In this document: one piece after another, positions 8,917 through 18,497 of the stretch
How the letters are laid out: each line of letters begins with the position of its first letter
How positions within the stretch are numbered: position 1 is the stretch's first letter
Assembly (NCBI RefSeq): GCF_036700095.1
Contig: NZ_CP144918.1
Coordinates: forward strand, 2,543,001-2,607,000
Source of the DNA: Pelagerythrobacter marensis
GTDB lineage: Bacteria > Pseudomonadota > Alphaproteobacteria > Sphingomonadales > Sphingomonadaceae
Length of the DNA: 64,000 nt
Direction: 5' to 3'
Position numbers and translations under genes: made by a program
Notes under the pieces: generated by a model
What the model saw: the letters and a program-made list of their open reading frames with translations, nothing else
Database searches by the model: none
Told to the model about the DNA's origin: nothing

Positions 8917-9768
8917 ATGCAAGCGCGACAGCCTCGCATTATGCCGGCCGCGAGCATCCTGCGCGATTCCATCGCACCGTTGGTCGACCTGATCTATCCG
9001 CCCCGTTGCCCGGCCTGCGGCGCAGGTATCGCCAGTCAGGACGGGCTTTGCCAGACCTGCTGGGCGGATCTGGAGATTCCGGGAGAGCCTGCTTGTGCCT
9101 TGTGCCAATGGCCGCTGCCCGACAATCTTGCGCTGGGGCAGGGGGTGTGCGCCCGCTGCCTCGTGCAGCCGCCCGAACACGACGGAATCGCTGCCGGAAC
9201 GATTTACAACCAGATGTCGCGCAAGCTCGTTCTGGCCTACAAGCACGGCCGGCGCATCGGCCTTGCACCGATGCTCGCGCGCCTCATCGTCGCTCGTTTG
9301 CCGGCGTTGGACGGCGAATGGCTGGTCGTGCCGGTTCCGCTCCATCGCTGGCGTCTGTGGCGCAGAGGCTTCAATCAGGCCGCCTTGCTGGCAGCGGAAA
9401 TTGCCCGGGGAACGGACGCGCGGCTCGTGGTGGACGGGTTGTGCAGGAACCGACAGACGCCGGCACTCGGGGGCCTGGGGCGATCGGCCCGCAAGCGTGC
9501 GCTGCGTGGTGCGATCGGCGTATCGCCCCGTCATCGCCGCCGGTTCGACGGTGCGCAGATCATACTGGTCGATGATGTCCTGACGAGTGGGGCAACCAGC
9601 GAAGCCTGCGTTGCGGCTCTGAAACGTGCCGGAGCCGGGCGCGTTATCATCGCCTGCTTCGCGCGCGTCATCGACGCCGGCGGGTATAGGGCCGGCGAGC
9701 AAGGCCCGGGCAGGCGGCGCCTTGCCCATAACGAAACGCCCGAAGCCGAAGCTCCGGGCGCCACGTGA
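8917..9768 (+). CDS. ComF family phosphoribosyltransferase-like protein
   Basis: About 283 residues. An N-terminal four-cysteine zinc site (CPACG then CQTCW, followed by CALC and CARC) precedes a type I phosphoribosyltransferase fold with the PRPP loop IILVDDVLTSGATSEAC near residue 215. ComF proteins take part in DNA uptake and recombination in competent bacteria, where they interact with helicase and recombination partners; elsewhere the role is unknown. The start could be 8917 or 8941 (MPAASILRD); neither has a strong ribosome site. The last about 25 codons contain a GC-rich hairpin that may serve as a terminator for opposite-strand transcription. Confidence 0.85.
   Translation: MQARQPRIMPAASILRDSIAPLVDLIYPPRCPACGAGIASQDGLCQTCWADLEIPGEPACALCQWPLPDNLALGQGVCARCLVQPPEHDGIAAGTIYNQMSRKLVLAYKHGRRIGLAPMLARLIVARLPALDGEWLVVPVPLHRWRLWRRGFNQAALLAAEIARGTDARLVVDGLCRNRQTPALGGLGRSARKRALRGAIGVSPRHRRRFDGAQIILVDDVLTSGATSEACVAALKRAGAGRVIIACFARVIDAGGYRAGEQGPGRRRLAHNETPEAEAPGAT
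9731..9760 (-). terminator. Putative intrinsic terminator, minus strand
   Basis: A 10-base-pair stem (9737-9746 with 9751-9760) closed by a TTCG tetraloop on the minus strand and followed by TTTCGTT. On the minus strand the only non-Watson-Crick pair is a G-U wobble; on the plus strand it becomes an A-C mismatch, and no T run follows. This favours minus-strand function, which would imply a minus-strand transcript from the gene-free stretch to the right. Confidence 0.35.
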
Positions 9769-9861
9769 CGAAAATCATTGGATCCGCCCTAAGGCTCGGT
9801 GACCATACCCCCCAGTCGGCCACGCGGGATCCGATCCCTCAACGTTTTTCGGGGGCGCCAT

Positions 9862-10017
9862 CGCCAATCGGCGGGCTGCGTCCCCAGTCCCCTGAACCCG
9901 GCGCTCTTGCGGCACCGAACAGTCGGTGGGCATTCCTTGCGGAGTGCAGTCGCCTATTCCCATCTCCGGTTCGTTCATCAAAGCGTCATGTGCATTTCAT
10001 GCCGATTTTGCCTGGCG
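9862..10017 (+). ncRNA. Structured RNA candidate, possibly 6S RNA
   Basis: The 312 bases between comF and hisI hold no credible gene but are full of hairpins. On the plus strand AGTCCCCTGA (9886-9895) matches the 5' side of the 6S RNA central bubble. It is followed by a perfect CACCGA/TCGGTG hairpin (about 9912-9927) and the stem GCATTCC-TTGC-GGAGTGC (9930-9947), which resembles the 3'-bubble hairpin of 6S. That stem keeps a G-U pair only on the plus strand. The outer arms 9862-9872 and 10001-10017 can pair. 6S RNA sequesters the housekeeping RNA polymerase by mimicking an open promoter. Strand, ends and identity are inference; a minus-strand RNA ending at the hairpin near 9737 is the alternative. 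Confidence 0.35.
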
Positions 10018-10080
10018 GTTGTGGTTATCGTGCAACAAACCGGCTAACGGCGTTCCGAACGCTGCTGCCCCGGAGATACG

Positions 10081-10428
10081 ATGACCGACACGTTCGAACC
10101 GAAATTCGATGCCGGCGGTTTGCTGACCGCAGTGGTTGTCGATGCGCGCGACAACGCGGTGCGTATGGTCGGCCATATGGACCGGGAGGCGCTCGACCGC
10201 ACCCGCGAAACAGGCCTGGCGCACTTTCATTCGCGTTCGCGCGGCAAGCTGTGGCTGAAGGGCGAAACATCGGGCAATATGCTGGATGTGGTGGAGATTC
10301 TGGTGGACTGCGACCAGGACGCGCTGGTTCTGCGATGCATTCCCCGGGGGCCCACCTGTCATACCGGCGCCGACAGCTGCTTCTTCCGCCGCCTCGAAGA
10401 TGACGCGCTGGTCGCGCTCGAAGATTGA
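10081..10428 (+). CDS. hisI: Phosphoribosyl-AMP cyclohydrolase
   Basis: 115 residues, typical of stand-alone HisI, which opens the adenine ring of phosphoribosyl-AMP in histidine synthesis (step 3). The metal-binding signature is intact: WLKGETSGN near residue 59, the DCDQDAL acidic cluster near 76, and the zinc cysteines in [15 protein letters not shown] near 90-101. The gene is monocistronic, following the structured spacer after comF, and is unlinked to other his genes in this window. Confidence 0.95.
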   Translation: MTDTFEPKFDAGGLLTAVVVDARDNAVRMVGHMDREALDRTRETGLAHFHSRSRGKLWLKGETSGNMLDVVEILVDCDQDALVLRCIPRGPTCHTGADSCFFRRLEDDALVALED

Positions 10429-10458
10429 CGTTTACGTAAAGGGTATTATTCTGGTCCC

Positions 10459-10899
10459 ATGTCAGAACCCGCCCGCAAGCTCCCCAATCAGCATTCCGGT
10501 GCCCATCTGGAACGGCCGGACAAGCATTCGCGCGAGCAATATTCGATCTCCGACCTGACCGCGGAGTTCGACTGCACGGCGCGCGCGCTTCGCTTCTACG
10601 AGGACGAGGGGCTGATCGCGCCCAAGCGAATCGGCCTTTCGCGCGTCTATTCGAAACGGGACCGGGCACGGCTCGCCTGGATCATGCGCGCCAAGAATGT
10701 CGGCTTCTCGCTGTCGGAAATCCGCGAGATGATCGACCTCTACGATCTCGGCGACGGCCGGGTGGAGCAGCGCCGCGTAACGATCGAGAAATGTCGCGCT
10801 CACGTCGCCAAGCTCAAGCGTCAGAAAGCAGACATCGATTCGTCGATCAAGGAGCTTTCGGCCTTCATCAAACTGGTCGAATCGATCGATTCCGACTGA
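10459..10899 (+). CDS. MerR family transcriptional regulator (LiuR-like)
   Basis: 146 residues. The N-terminal winged helix reads YSISDLTAEFDCTARALRFY, with the family DEGLIAPKR turn near residue 45-60, then a long dimerisation helix. It lacks metal-binding cysteines of classic MerR, fitting the branch (LiuR-type) that controls branched-chain amino-acid or fatty-acid catabolism. The acyl-CoA dehydrogenase gene begins 26 bases after it, which supports that role. The 34-residue N-terminal extension before the HTH is polar and probably disordered. Confidence 0.88.
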   Translation: MSEPARKLPNQHSGAHLERPDKHSREQYSISDLTAEFDCTARALRFYEDEGLIAPKRIGLSRVYSKRDRARLAWIMRAKNVGFSLSEIREMIDLYDLGDGRVEQRRVTIEKCRAHVAKLKRQKADIDSSIKELSAFIKLVESIDSD

Positions 10900-10925
10900 C
10901 CCGACCTTCTGCAGGACACTATTCG

Positions 10926-12731
10926 ATGCCGATCTATTCCGCCCCCGCCCGCGACACGCGTTTCGTGGTGAACGAAGTATTGGACCTGGCGAGCTACGCC
11001 GGCCTGCCGGGGTTCGAAAGCGCCACGCCCGACATGATCGATACGGTCATCAACGAGGCGGGCAAGTTCTGTTCGGAAGTGCTCGCGCCGCTCAACCAGT
11101 CCGGCGACGAACACGGTTGCACCCGGCACGACGACGGCACAGTGACCACGCCGCCGGGTTTCAAGGAGGCCTTCGAGCAGTTCCGCGAAGCGGGTTGGGG
11201 CACGATCTCCGCGCCCGAGGAATTCGGCGGGCAGGGCATGCCGCACGTGCTCGGGTTCGTGATCGAGGAGTTCATCTCGTCGGCTAACCAGGCGTTCGGC
11301 ATGTATCCCGGCCTCACCAACGGCGCGGTTTCGGCGCTCCTCGCCAAAGGCTCGCCGGAGCAGCAGGCGAAGTACGTGCCGAAGATGATCGCCAACGAAT
11401 GGCTGGGCACGATGAACCTTACCGAGCCGCAATGCGGCACCGACCTGGGCCTGATCCGCACCAAGGCCGAGCCGCAGGACGACGGCAGCTATGCGATCAC
11501 GGGAACCAAGATCTTCATCTCGGCCGGCGAGCACGACCTGACCGAGCAGATCATCCACCTCGTGCTGGCAAAGACCCCCGGCGCGCCCGATTCGACCAAG
11601 GGCATCTCGCTGTTCGTGGTGCCCAAGGTCCTGGTGAACGACGATGGGTCGCTGGGGGAGCGCAACGGTGTCACCTGCGGCTCGATCGAGCACAAGATGG
11701 GGATCCACGGTAACTCGACCTGCGTGCTGAACTACGACGGGGCCAAGGGCTGGCTGGTCGGCGAGGAGAACAAAGGCCTCGCCGCGATGTTCATCATGAT
11801 GAACGCCGCGCGTCTGGGCGTCGGCATTCAGGGCTTCAGCCAGGCCGAGGCGGCTTACCAGAATGCGGTTGCCTACGCGCTGGACCGGCGGCAGGGGCGG
11901 GCGCTGACCGGCCCTGCCGACCCCGAGGAGAAGGCCGACCCGATCATCGTCCATCCCGATGTCCGCCGCATGCTGATGGATGCCAAGGCCTTCACCGAAG
12001 GCTTCCGCGCGCTGGCGCTGTGGGGCGCCTTGCTGGTCGATCTGTCGCACAAGGCCGAGACCGAAGAGGAACGGGCCGAAGCCGACATGCTGCTCGGCCT
12101 GATGACGCCGGTCATCAAGGGTTACGGAACCGACAAGGGGTTCGAGACGGCCGTCAATATGCAACAGGTCTTCGGCGGCCACGGCTATATCAAGGAATGG
12201 GGCATGGAGCAGTTCGTGCGCGATGCCCGCATTACCCAGATTTACGAAGGTACCAATGGCATTCAGGCCATGGACCTTTGTGGCAGGAAGCTGGCGAAGA
12301 ACGGCGGTGCGGCGGTCCAGGCCTTCTTCAAACTGATCGAGGAGGAGGTTTCCGCCGCCAAGGGCGATGAAGGGCTCGCCTTCATTGCCGAGCGGCTGGA
12401 AAAGGCACTGAACGAACAGCAGGCCGCCACGATGTGGTTCATGCAGAACGCGATGGAAAACCCGAACGATCTTGGCGCGGGCGCGCACCACTACATGCAC
12501 ATCATGGGCATCGTCACGCTCGGCCTGATGTGGCTCCGCATGGCCCGGGTCGCGCAGACGAAGCTGGCAGAGGGCGGCGAGGACAAGGCCTTTTACGAGG
12601 CCAAGCTGGTTACCGCCCGATATTATGCGGAGCGCTTCCTGCCCGATGCCGGCGCGCTGCGCCGCAAGCTCGAGGCCGGCAGCGAGGCCATGATGGCGCT
12701 CAGCGCAGAAGCCTTCTCCACCGCCGCCTGA
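10926..12731 (+). CDS. Acyl-CoA dehydrogenase, DmdC-like large type
   Basis: 601 residues, longer than the about 380-residue standard acyl-CoA dehydrogenases. This size class has an extra C-terminal domain and includes the dimethylsulfoniopropionate enzyme DmdC and the FadE5-like enzymes. FAD/substrate motifs are present: MNLTEPQCGTDLG near residue 160, GNSTCVLNYDGAKGWLVG near 265, and QVFGGHGYIKEWGMEQ near 415, where a Glu serves as catalytic base in the family. The start at 10926 was chosen because MPIYSAPARDTRF is a typical N-terminus. It probably forms an operon with the MerR-type regulator. The true substrate cannot be read from sequence. Confidence 0.9.
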   Translation: MPIYSAPARDTRFVVNEVLDLASYAGLPGFESATPDMIDTVINEAGKFCSEVLAPLNQSGDEHGCTRHDDGTVTTPPGFKEAFEQFREAGWGTISAPEEFGGQGMPHVLGFVIEEFISSANQAFGMYPGLTNGAVSALLAKGSPEQQAKYVPKMIANEWLGTMNLTEPQCGTDLGLIRTKAEPQDDGSYAITGTKIFISAGEHDLTEQIIHLVLAKTPGAPDSTKGISLFVVPKVLVNDDGSLGERNGVTCGSIEHKMGIHGNSTCVLNYDGAKGWLVGEENKGLAAMFIMMNAARLGVGIQGFSQAEAAYQNAVAYALDRRQGRALTGPADPEEKADPIIVHPDVRRMLMDAKAFTEGFRALALWGALLVDLSHKAETEEERAEADMLLGLMTPVIKGYGTDKGFETAVNMQQVFGGHGYIKEWGMEQFVRDARITQIYEGTNGIQAMDLCGRKLAKNGGAAVQAFFKLIEEEVSAAKGDEGLAFIAERLEKALNEQQAATMWFMQNAMENPNDLGAGAHHYMHIMGIVTLGLMWLRMARVAQTKLAEGGEDKAFYEAKLVTARYYAERFLPDAGALRRKLEAGSEAMMALSAEAFSTAA

Positions 12732-12740
12732 AGCAGCCTT

Positions 12741-12784
12741 GCCCGGTATCGATACCGGCGTTGCGCCGGGAGCCGATACCGGGC
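12741..12784. terminator. Long GC-rich hairpin between convergent genes
   Basis: An 11-base perfect stem (12741-12751 with 12774-12784) encloses a second stem CCGGCG/CGCCGG (12755-12760 with 12764-12769). It lies exactly between the convergent acyl-CoA dehydrogenase and aquaporin genes, so it likely acts as a bidirectional terminator, though it lacks a T run. Confidence 0.5.
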
Positions 12785-12791
12785 GATCGGC

Positions 12792-13517
12792 TCAGCTCTT
12801 CTCCGCTTCGCCGGCGAGATCTTCGAGCCCCTCGCCAGGCATCAGGAAGAAGCGCCAGATCAGCGCACCCAGGGCCGCTCCGACCAGCGGCGCAACCCAG
12901 AAGAGCCAAAGCTGCCCCATCGCCGCGGTATCGGCAAACAGTGCAACCCCGGTCGAACGCGCGGGGTTGACCGAGGTGTTGGTCACCGGGATCGAGATCA
13001 GGTGGATCAGCGTCAGCGCAAGGCCAATCGCCAGTGGCGCGAAACCGGCCGGCGCAACCCTCGACGTCGCTCCCAGGATCACGATCAGGAACCCTGCGGT
13101 GAGGATAACCTCGATCAGCAGCGCCGCCTCCATCGAATAGCCGCCCGGAGAAAGCTCGCCGAATCCATTGGTGGCAAACCCGCCCGCCTCGAAACCGGCC
13201 TGGCCGGATGCAATCGCGAACAGCGCCGCGCCAGCGACGATCGCCGCCACCACTTGCGCGATCCAATAGGGAACCACGTCGCTCCACGATACGCGGTTCG
13301 CCAGGACCAGACCGAGCGTTACCGCGGGATTGAAATGTCCGCCCGAAATACCGCCGACGGCATAGGCCATCGTCAGGACGGTAAGCCCGAACGCCAGTGC
13401 AACACCCGCGAAGCCGATGCCCAGTTCGGGAAATCCCGCCGCAAGAACGGCCGAACCGCAGCCGCCGAACACCAGCCAGAACGTGCCGAAGAATTCGGCC
13501 CCCAATCTACGGACCAT
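12792..13517 (-). CDS. aqpZ: Aquaporin Z-type water channel
   Basis: 241 residues with six transmembrane helices and the two pore half-helices carrying NPA boxes: [11 protein letters not shown] near residue 63 and [12 protein letters not shown] near 190. The second motif contains the Arg that forms the selectivity filter of water-specific aquaporins. It sits in the inner membrane and allows rapid water flux. The start at 13517 is set by AGGAGGAAACG just upstream; a longer in-frame reading was rejected. The C-terminus is a short charged tail. Confidence 0.93.
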   Translation of the reverse strand: MVRRLGAEFFGTFWLVFGGCGSAVLAAGFPELGIGFAGVALAFGLTVLTMAYAVGGISGGHFNPAVTLGLVLANRVSWSDVVPYWIAQVVAAIVAGAALFAIASGQAGFEAGGFATNGFGELSPGGYSMEAALLIEVILTAGFLIVILGATSRVAPAGFAPLAIGLALTLIHLISIPVTNTSVNPARSTGVALFADTAAMGQLWLFWVAPLVGAALGALIWRFFLMPGEGLEDLAGEAEKS

Positions 13518-13732
13518 ATCGTTTCCTCCTCTTCTCCACCCAATTTCCCGGAGAAAGCAGTACGATATAAATCGGAGCTGGAGAATGCCTTTCAGATATG
13601 CGGTCTTCGGGCACAACCCGGATTGCACCGCCGGTGGACCCGCGCAAAGTATCGAGCCGTGCCACCCACATCGCCCGATCCAGACGCAAGAATACTATAA
13701 ATCTAACGCAATTTCATGATATTGCGGCGATT

Positions 13733-14437
13733 TTATCGCTTGTCTTCAAGCACTTCCTCCAACAGGCCGAGCATTGCCGCCCAACTCTGCCGATCGGCAC
13801 TCGAATCGTAGGCCACGACATCGTTGCCCGGCGGAGGGTCGGGATTGGTGAAGCCGTGCTTGACCCGGCCATAGCTGTGAAAGTGCCAGTCTGCGCCGGC
13901 ACGATCCATCTCCTGCCAGAAGTCCAGCACGTGCTCGCGCGGAACGAGCGGATCGGCGTCGCCGTGGCAGACCAGCACCCGTGCCTTGATCGCTCCGGGT
14001 TCGGCGGGTGCCCTGGTATCGAGCAGACCGTGGAAACTGGCCACAAGCTCAAGCTGCGCACCGTCTCGGGCGAGTTCGAGCACCGCCTGTCCGCCCATGC
14101 AGAAGCCGATCGCGGCCTTTGGATGGTCCGGCGCGGCATCGTGCAGCGCGACGAGAGCCGCACGCAGGCGCCCACGCCAGACCGCGACATCGGCACGCAG
14201 GGCATCGGCCCATTCGAACGCAACGGGACCTTCCGGCCGGCGGCCGTAGAAGTCTGCGATCATGGCAAGATAGCCGGCCTTCGCCAGCGCCCGCGCCTTT
14301 GCCTCGACCGCGGGGGTCGTGTTCATGATTGTCGGAAATACCGCAATCGCACCGCGCGGCGCCGTGTCCGGACGGACGAGATGGCCTGTGAGCGCAAGAT
14401 CGCCGTCGCGATAGGAGACAGTCTCGAAGTCGCTCAT
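13733..14437 (-). CDS. Dienelactone hydrolase family protein
   Basis: 234-residue alpha/beta hydrolase. The nucleophile elbow AAIGFCMGGQAVLEL (Cys about residue 113) is the Cys-type elbow of dienelactone hydrolases; the Asp is in VLVCHGDADPLVP and the His in KHGFTNPD. Members open dienelactones in chlorocatechol degradation or act as general esterases; no aromatic catabolism genes lie nearby, so a broad hydrolase is more likely. The start MSDFETVSYRDGD at 14437 was preferred to an upstream frame that intrudes on the neighbour. Confidence 0.88.
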   Translation of the reverse strand: MSDFETVSYRDGDLALTGHLVRPDTAPRGAIAVFPTIMNTTPAVEAKARALAKAGYLAMIADFYGRRPEGPVAFEWADALRADVAVWRGRLRAALVALHDAAPDHPKAAIGFCMGGQAVLELARDGAQLELVASFHGLLDTRAPAEPGAIKARVLVCHGDADPLVPREHVLDFWQEMDRAGADWHFHSYGRVKHGFTNPDPPPGNDVVAYDSSADRQSWAAMLGLLEEVLEDKR

Positions 14438-14477
14438 AGATCGGATACGCGCTCCATATGGCGTCCGGGCATGATCT

Positions 14478-15647
14478 TCACCGGGGATAGGCCTGTCGCA
14501 AGATCGCCAGGGCGCGTTCGGTTTCGGCCGGATCGGGAGCTTCACTGGTCTCGCCGTAACCGAAATCCTCGTTCGGACCGTAGTACTGGATGACAACCCC
14601 ATCCCGGCGCGAGATGGCATTCACGCCGCCGTAATAGAGCGTATATCGCGCCTCGGGCTGGGGGATCAGCCAGCCGATCTGGCCGCGGACCGGCACGACC
14701 GTCGGATCGCCCCAGATCGCCTTCGCGCCATATCCCATGCAGTTGACGATCACCGGCTCCGGCAGCGCCAGGGCCTCGGCGCGATCGGGGAAAGTGCGGC
14801 GAACCATTCGGCCACCGCGCAACATGAACAGCCGGGCCAGCCTGTCCGCGTAGCTCGCGACGTTGAACACCATGCCCTGGCCGCTCGCGGTTCGTCGCGG
14901 AGCAAAGGGGTTTTCGCGATCGTCCAGAATGCGCCAGGGCGGGGTCAAATCCCGCACCCGGCGGTGAATATGGAGGAAGTCATGCGTCGCGGGTGGGGAG
15001 GGCGTATCGGTGTCGTCTCCGCCGGCAACTTCGTACTGCGGCAGGAACTCCACCGGATCGCCGAGCAATCCCACCATACGCAAATGCGTAGCATGGGACG
15101 CCCGCGCCCAGCTTTCCCATCGTTCGGCAAAGCCGGCCGGAGCGGCATCGGCCAGCGCGATCCGGCTACTCGGCGACCATACGCCGGTGGCCCGTGCCGA
15201 TCGTGTTTCTGCCGGAAACTCCTCGGCATAGATCGTGACCCTGGCACCGCTCTCGATCAGGCGCAGCGCACTGGTGAGCCCGATCACGCCGGCACCGATC
15301 ACGGCGAAGTCATCGCCGCCGCCCGAGCGCGCGAGTGCAGCCGCTTCGTCGGCGCATCCCCAACCGAGCGACCAGCCCGCGCCGCCGTGGCCGTAATTGT
15401 GCACCACGGTCTTGTCGCCGAACCGCTCGACCTCGAGGCGCGGCCCGGCCGGGCGGAAGGGGCGCAGGCACACGGTGATCTTCATCAGGTGCGCCATGTC
15501 GAGAGCGAGCGGCATGAGCCTGCGCTGAGGCTGCCCAGCGGGAATCGCCATGCCGGCGCGGGTACAGCCGGCCAGCAGGGCTGCCGATGTTCCGGCAAGA
15601 AACGCTCTGCGCCGAACGGCGTGCTGCACTGCCCCTCTCCCTGTCAC
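14478..15647 (-). CDS. FAD-dependent D-amino-acid oxidase-like protein, exported
   Basis: 389 residues of the DAO family. The N-terminus RRRAFLAGTSAALLAGCT combines a twin-arginine-like signal and a lipobox-like LAGC, so the enzyme is probably exported folded with its cofactor and lipid-anchored. The FAD-binding fold is FAVIGAGVIGLTSALRLIE near residue 114; the C-terminal part has VIVNCMGYGAKAIWGD and PVRGQIGWLIPQPE. Known relatives oxidise D-amino acids to keto acids with hydrogen peroxide release. An unusual about 65-residue segment lies between the signal and the FAD motif. It is co-directional with the hydrolase gene and may share its transcript. Confidence 0.85.
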   Translation of the reverse strand: MTGRGAVQHAVRRRAFLAGTSAALLAGCTRAGMAIPAGQPQRRLMPLALDMAHLMKITVCLRPFRPAGPRLEVERFGDKTVVHNYGHGGAGWSLGWGCADEAAALARSGGGDDFAVIGAGVIGLTSALRLIESGARVTIYAEEFPAETRSARATGVWSPSSRIALADAAPAGFAERWESWARASHATHLRMVGLLGDPVEFLPQYEVAGGDDTDTPSPPATHDFLHIHRRVRDLTPPWRILDDRENPFAPRRTASGQGMVFNVASYADRLARLFMLRGGRMVRRTFPDRAEALALPEPVIVNCMGYGAKAIWGDPTVVPVRGQIGWLIPQPEARYTLYYGGVNAISRRDGVVIQYYGPNEDFGYGETSEAPDPAETERALAILRQAYPR

Positions 15648-15752
15648 GCCACGAATCCGCGGAGCCAGCTAAGCCTTTCGCGCGTGCGGACGCAAGCGGA
15701 TCGCTTTCGGGTCGCGGGAAGACGACCGGGAAGAACGGCGAACCGGGGCGGC

Positions 15753-16673
15753 CTATTCTTCCGGCAGGAAGTCGGGCACGGACAGATAGCGCTCGCCGGT
15801 GTCGTAATTGAACCCGAGGATGCGCGCACCCTGATCGAACTCGCCCAGCCTGTTGGCGATCGCGGCCAGCGTGGCCCCGCTGGAGATGCCGACCAGCAAT
15901 CCCTCGGAGCGGGCGCAGCGGCGGGCCATATCCTTTGCTTCGTCGGCCGTGACCTGAAACGCCCCGTCGATTGCCTGGGTATGCAGGTTGCCCGGAATGA
16001 ATCCGGCGCCGATTCCCTGAATCGGATGCGGGCCGGGCTGTCCGCCGGAAATGACCGGCGAAAGCTCGGGTTCGACCGCATAGGCCTTCATCCCGCTCCA
16101 TTCGCGCTTCAGCTCTTCGGCGCATCCGGTGAGATGGCCTCCGGTGCCCACGCCGGTGACCAGCACATCGATCGGCGTGTCGCGAAAGTCTTCCAGAATC
16201 TCCCTTGCGGTCGTGGCCACGTGAACTTTCCAGTTCGCTTCGTTGTCGAACTGGCTCGGGATCCATGCGCCTTCGGTTTCGGCCGCCAGTTCGCTTGCGC
16301 GTTCGATCGCGCCCTTCATGCCCTTTTCCTTCGGCGTGAGATCGAAGGTTGCGCCATAGGCGAGCATGAGGCGGCGGCGCTCCACACTCATGCTTTCGGG
16401 CATGACGAGAACGAGCTTGTAGCCCTTGACCGCGGCCACCATCGCAAGGCCGATGCCGGTGTTGCCGCTGGTCGGTTCGATAATGGTGCCGCCGGGCTTG
16501 AGCGCGCCCGTTTTCTCTGCATCTTCCACCATGGCGAGAGCGATGCGATCCTTGATCGAGCCGCCGGGGTTGGCGCGTTCGCTTTTTACCCAGACTTCAT
16601 GGTCTGGAAACAGGCGCGACAGGCGGATGTGGGGGGTCCTGCCGATGGTTTCGAGGACATTGGCGGCTTTCAT
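15753..16673 (-). CDS. cysK: Cysteine synthase A (O-acetylserine sulfhydrylase)
   Basis: 306 residues. A PLP enzyme that replaces the acetyl group of O-acetylserine with sulfide to make cysteine. The PLP lysine lies in [15 protein letters not shown] (K about residue 41), the asparagine loop is [12 protein letters not shown] near 66, the phosphate loop is [12 protein letters not shown] near 172, and the C-terminal serine is in [12 protein letters not shown]. The ATG overlaps the TGA of the MFS gene (ATGA), so the two are translationally coupled; export of cysteine or a related metabolite by that transporter is a possible link. Confidence 0.94.
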   Translation of the reverse strand: MKAANVLETIGRTPHIRLSRLFPDHEVWVKSERANPGGSIKDRIALAMVEDAEKTGALKPGGTIIEPTSGNTGIGLAMVAAVKGYKLVLVMPESMSVERRRLMLAYGATFDLTPKEKGMKGAIERASELAAETEGAWIPSQFDNEANWKVHVATTAREILEDFRDTPIDVLVTGVGTGGHLTGCAEELKREWSGMKAYAVEPELSPVISGGQPGPHPIQGIGAGFIPGNLHTQAIDGAFQVTADEAKDMARRCARSEGLLVGISSGATLAAIANRLGEFDQGARILGFNYDTGERYLSVPDFLPEE

Positions 16674-17968
16674 GGCATCTGCTCCTGCAGCTTGTCTTCG
16701 GGGATATGATCGTCCAATTCGCGAGGCGGGTCAAAGGTCCGTGTCGTGCGAAGAACGGGAAACAGCCGTGCCCACAGCGCGACGGTGGCGATCGCCCCGA
16801 TCCCGCCGCTGACAACCGCCAGCACCGGGCCGATCAGCCAGGCCAGCGTTCCCGAGAAGAAATCGCCGAACTCGTTCGATGCGGAAATCGTCAGCAGCGA
16901 GACCGAGGAGACGCGCCCGCGCTTGTCGTCGGGGGTGTGAAGCTGGATCAGCGACTGGCGGATATAGACCGAGAACATGTCGGCCGCGCCCACGATGAAC
17001 AGCATCGCGAGGCTCAAGGGCATCCAGGTGGAAAGCCCGAAGACGACGGTCGCCAGTCCGAAAACCGCCACGGCCCACAGCATCTTGGGCCCGACGTTGG
17101 TCTTGAGCGGTCGGAAGGAAAACCATAGCGCGGTCAGCGCAGCGCCTGCAGCCGGCGCCATGGCGAGCTGGGCAAGACCCGTTTCCCCGACCTGCAGGAT
17201 ATCGCGGGCGTAGACGGGAAACAGCGCGGTGGCACCCGCGAGGAAAACCGCGAACAGGTCGAGCGTGATTGCCCCCAGAACCATCCTGTTGCGCATTACG
17301 TAGCGCAATCCGTCCACCATTTGCCCGATCGGTCGCGCGGCGCCGGGTATCGGCGGTTGGGGGACTTTCCCGATGAACGACAAGGCTGTGATCGAAACGG
17401 CAAACAGCGCGGCCGCCGCGGCATAGGGAAGGGCAGGCACGATGGCGTAGAGGTATCCCCCTATGGCCGGGCCGACGATCATCCCCGTCTGCCAGGCGAT
17501 CGAGCTGAGCGCGATCGCGTTGGGCAAAATCGCCTTGGGGACGAGGTTGGGGGCAAGCGCCGACAAGGCCGGCCCGTTGAAAGCCCGCACAACGCCCAAC
17601 ACCACGGCAATGGCATAGAGCCAGTGGAGACGGATCTCCTCCTGCCAGGTCAGCAGCGCGAGCGCCACGGCGCAGGCCAGCTGGAGCAGGATCGTCAACC
17701 GCGCAAGGTCGCGCCGGTCGAAGCGGTCGGCGGCGAGCCCGGAAAACGGGGTCAGCAGGAACAGCGGAACGAACTGGAACAGCCCGATCAGCGCGAGCTG
17801 GCCCGAAGCGCCCCCGACACTCATGCCGCCGTCGCGCGCGATGTTGTAGGTCTGCCATCCGATGATCAGCATCATCGCATACTGCGCCAGCGTCATCGTC
17901 AGGCGTGACAGCCAGTACGCGCGAAAATTGGCGACGCGGAACGGGGAAGACGTGGAAGTTTCGGTCAC
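16670..17968 (-). CDS. MFS transporter (EntS/MFS_3-like exporter)
   Basis: About 432 residues and twelve predicted transmembrane helices. Motif A is [15 protein letters not shown] in loop 2-3 near residue 72. The N-terminal [20 protein letters not shown] is the usual start of this enterobactin-exporter-like subfamily, whose members often export small metabolites. The GTG at 17968 was chosen; a slightly longer ATG start at 18007 is possible. The gene ends overlapping cysK by four bases. The substrate cannot be assigned from sequence. Confidence 0.85.
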   Translation of the reverse strand: MTETSTSSPFRVANFRAYWLSRLTMTLAQYAMMLIIGWQTYNIARDGGMSVGGASGQLALIGLFQFVPLFLLTPFSGLAADRFDRRDLARLTILLQLACAVALALLTWQEEIRLHWLYAIAVVLGVVRAFNGPALSALAPNLVPKAILPNAIALSSIAWQTGMIVGPAIGGYLYAIVPALPYAAAAALFAVSITALSFIGKVPQPPIPGAARPIGQMVDGLRYVMRNRMVLGAITLDLFAVFLAGATALFPVYARDILQVGETGLAQLAMAPAAGAALTALWFSFRPLKTNVGPKMLWAVAVFGLATVVFGLSTWMPLSLAMLFIVGAADMFSVYIRQSLIQLHTPDDKRGRVSSVSLLTISASNEFGDFFSGTLAWLIGPVLAVVSGGIGAIATVALWARLFPVLRTTRTFDPPRELDDHIPEDKLQEQMP

Positions 17969-18050
17969 AGGGGCGCAATGGCACCGGGCGTTCCGCAAGC
18001 CAAGCAATCAGAACGACCCGGCCGGAAAGCGACGCTTGGCTGTCCCGCCG

Positions 18051-18497
18051 TCAGGGGTGACGAAGCCGCGGGTTTGCGTGCAGGTTGTCGATCAATTGCG
18101 CGAAGTCGTCGGCGCGAATGATCCGTTCGAACTGCAGCCCGGCCCGGGTGTCGCGCGTCCAGATCACATAGGCTTCGATGAGGCCGATTACCGGCAGGCG
18201 GACCATCAGGCGGTCCCCCCGGGCGAGATCGCGCGCGTTGTCGACCATGAAACCGTGGGCGGAAATGTTGCTGATGTGCAGCGGCACGTCTCCCCGAACG
18301 TGGTGTTCGGCGATGACGTTGTGATCGACCGGATGGCGCGCGGCACGGCGCTGATCGGTTACGCTCAGGTTTGCTCCGGCTGGCAAGGATGACCACTCTC
18401 TGTTCGTCGGTTGGTGCCGTCGTCTTGCCGGTGAAAGGCTGACAATTGGTAAAACCCGCAGCGTGCGAAATGTGCCCGCCTGTGCCGCATTTACCAC
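18051..18497 (-). CDS. PilZ domain protein
   Basis: Up to 148 residues. A PilZ-like core reads DQRRAARHPVDHNVIA (RxxxR c-di-GMP switch position near residue 48-56), HISNISAHGFMVD (DxSxxG-like strand; here N-I-S) and ARDLARGDRLMVRLP. PilZ proteins bind cyclic-di-GMP to control motility or exopolysaccharide; the acidic first residue of the second motif is replaced, so binding is uncertain. The frame is open back to a GTG touching the tyrS stop, but no ATG exists before the core, and the first about 40 residues are of low plausibility. It lies directly behind tyrS on the same strand. Confidence 0.7.
   Translation of the reverse strand: MVNAAQAGTFRTLRVLPIVSLSPARRRHQPTNREWSSLPAGANLSVTDQRRAARHPVDHNVIAEHHVRGDVPLHISNISAHGFMVDNARDLARGDRLMVRLPVIGLIEAYVIWTRDTRAGLQFERIIRADDFAQLIDNLHANPRLRHP

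Noticed and set aside
9765-10403. A 212-codon plus-strand frame across the comF-hisI spacer
   Set aside because: It runs through the hairpin-rich spacer and then shadows hisI in another frame, with no conserved sequence.
12741-12784. Possible repeat element or small mobile repeat
   Set aside because: The hairpin is a single copy in the window, placed between two convergent genes, so a terminator is the simpler reading.
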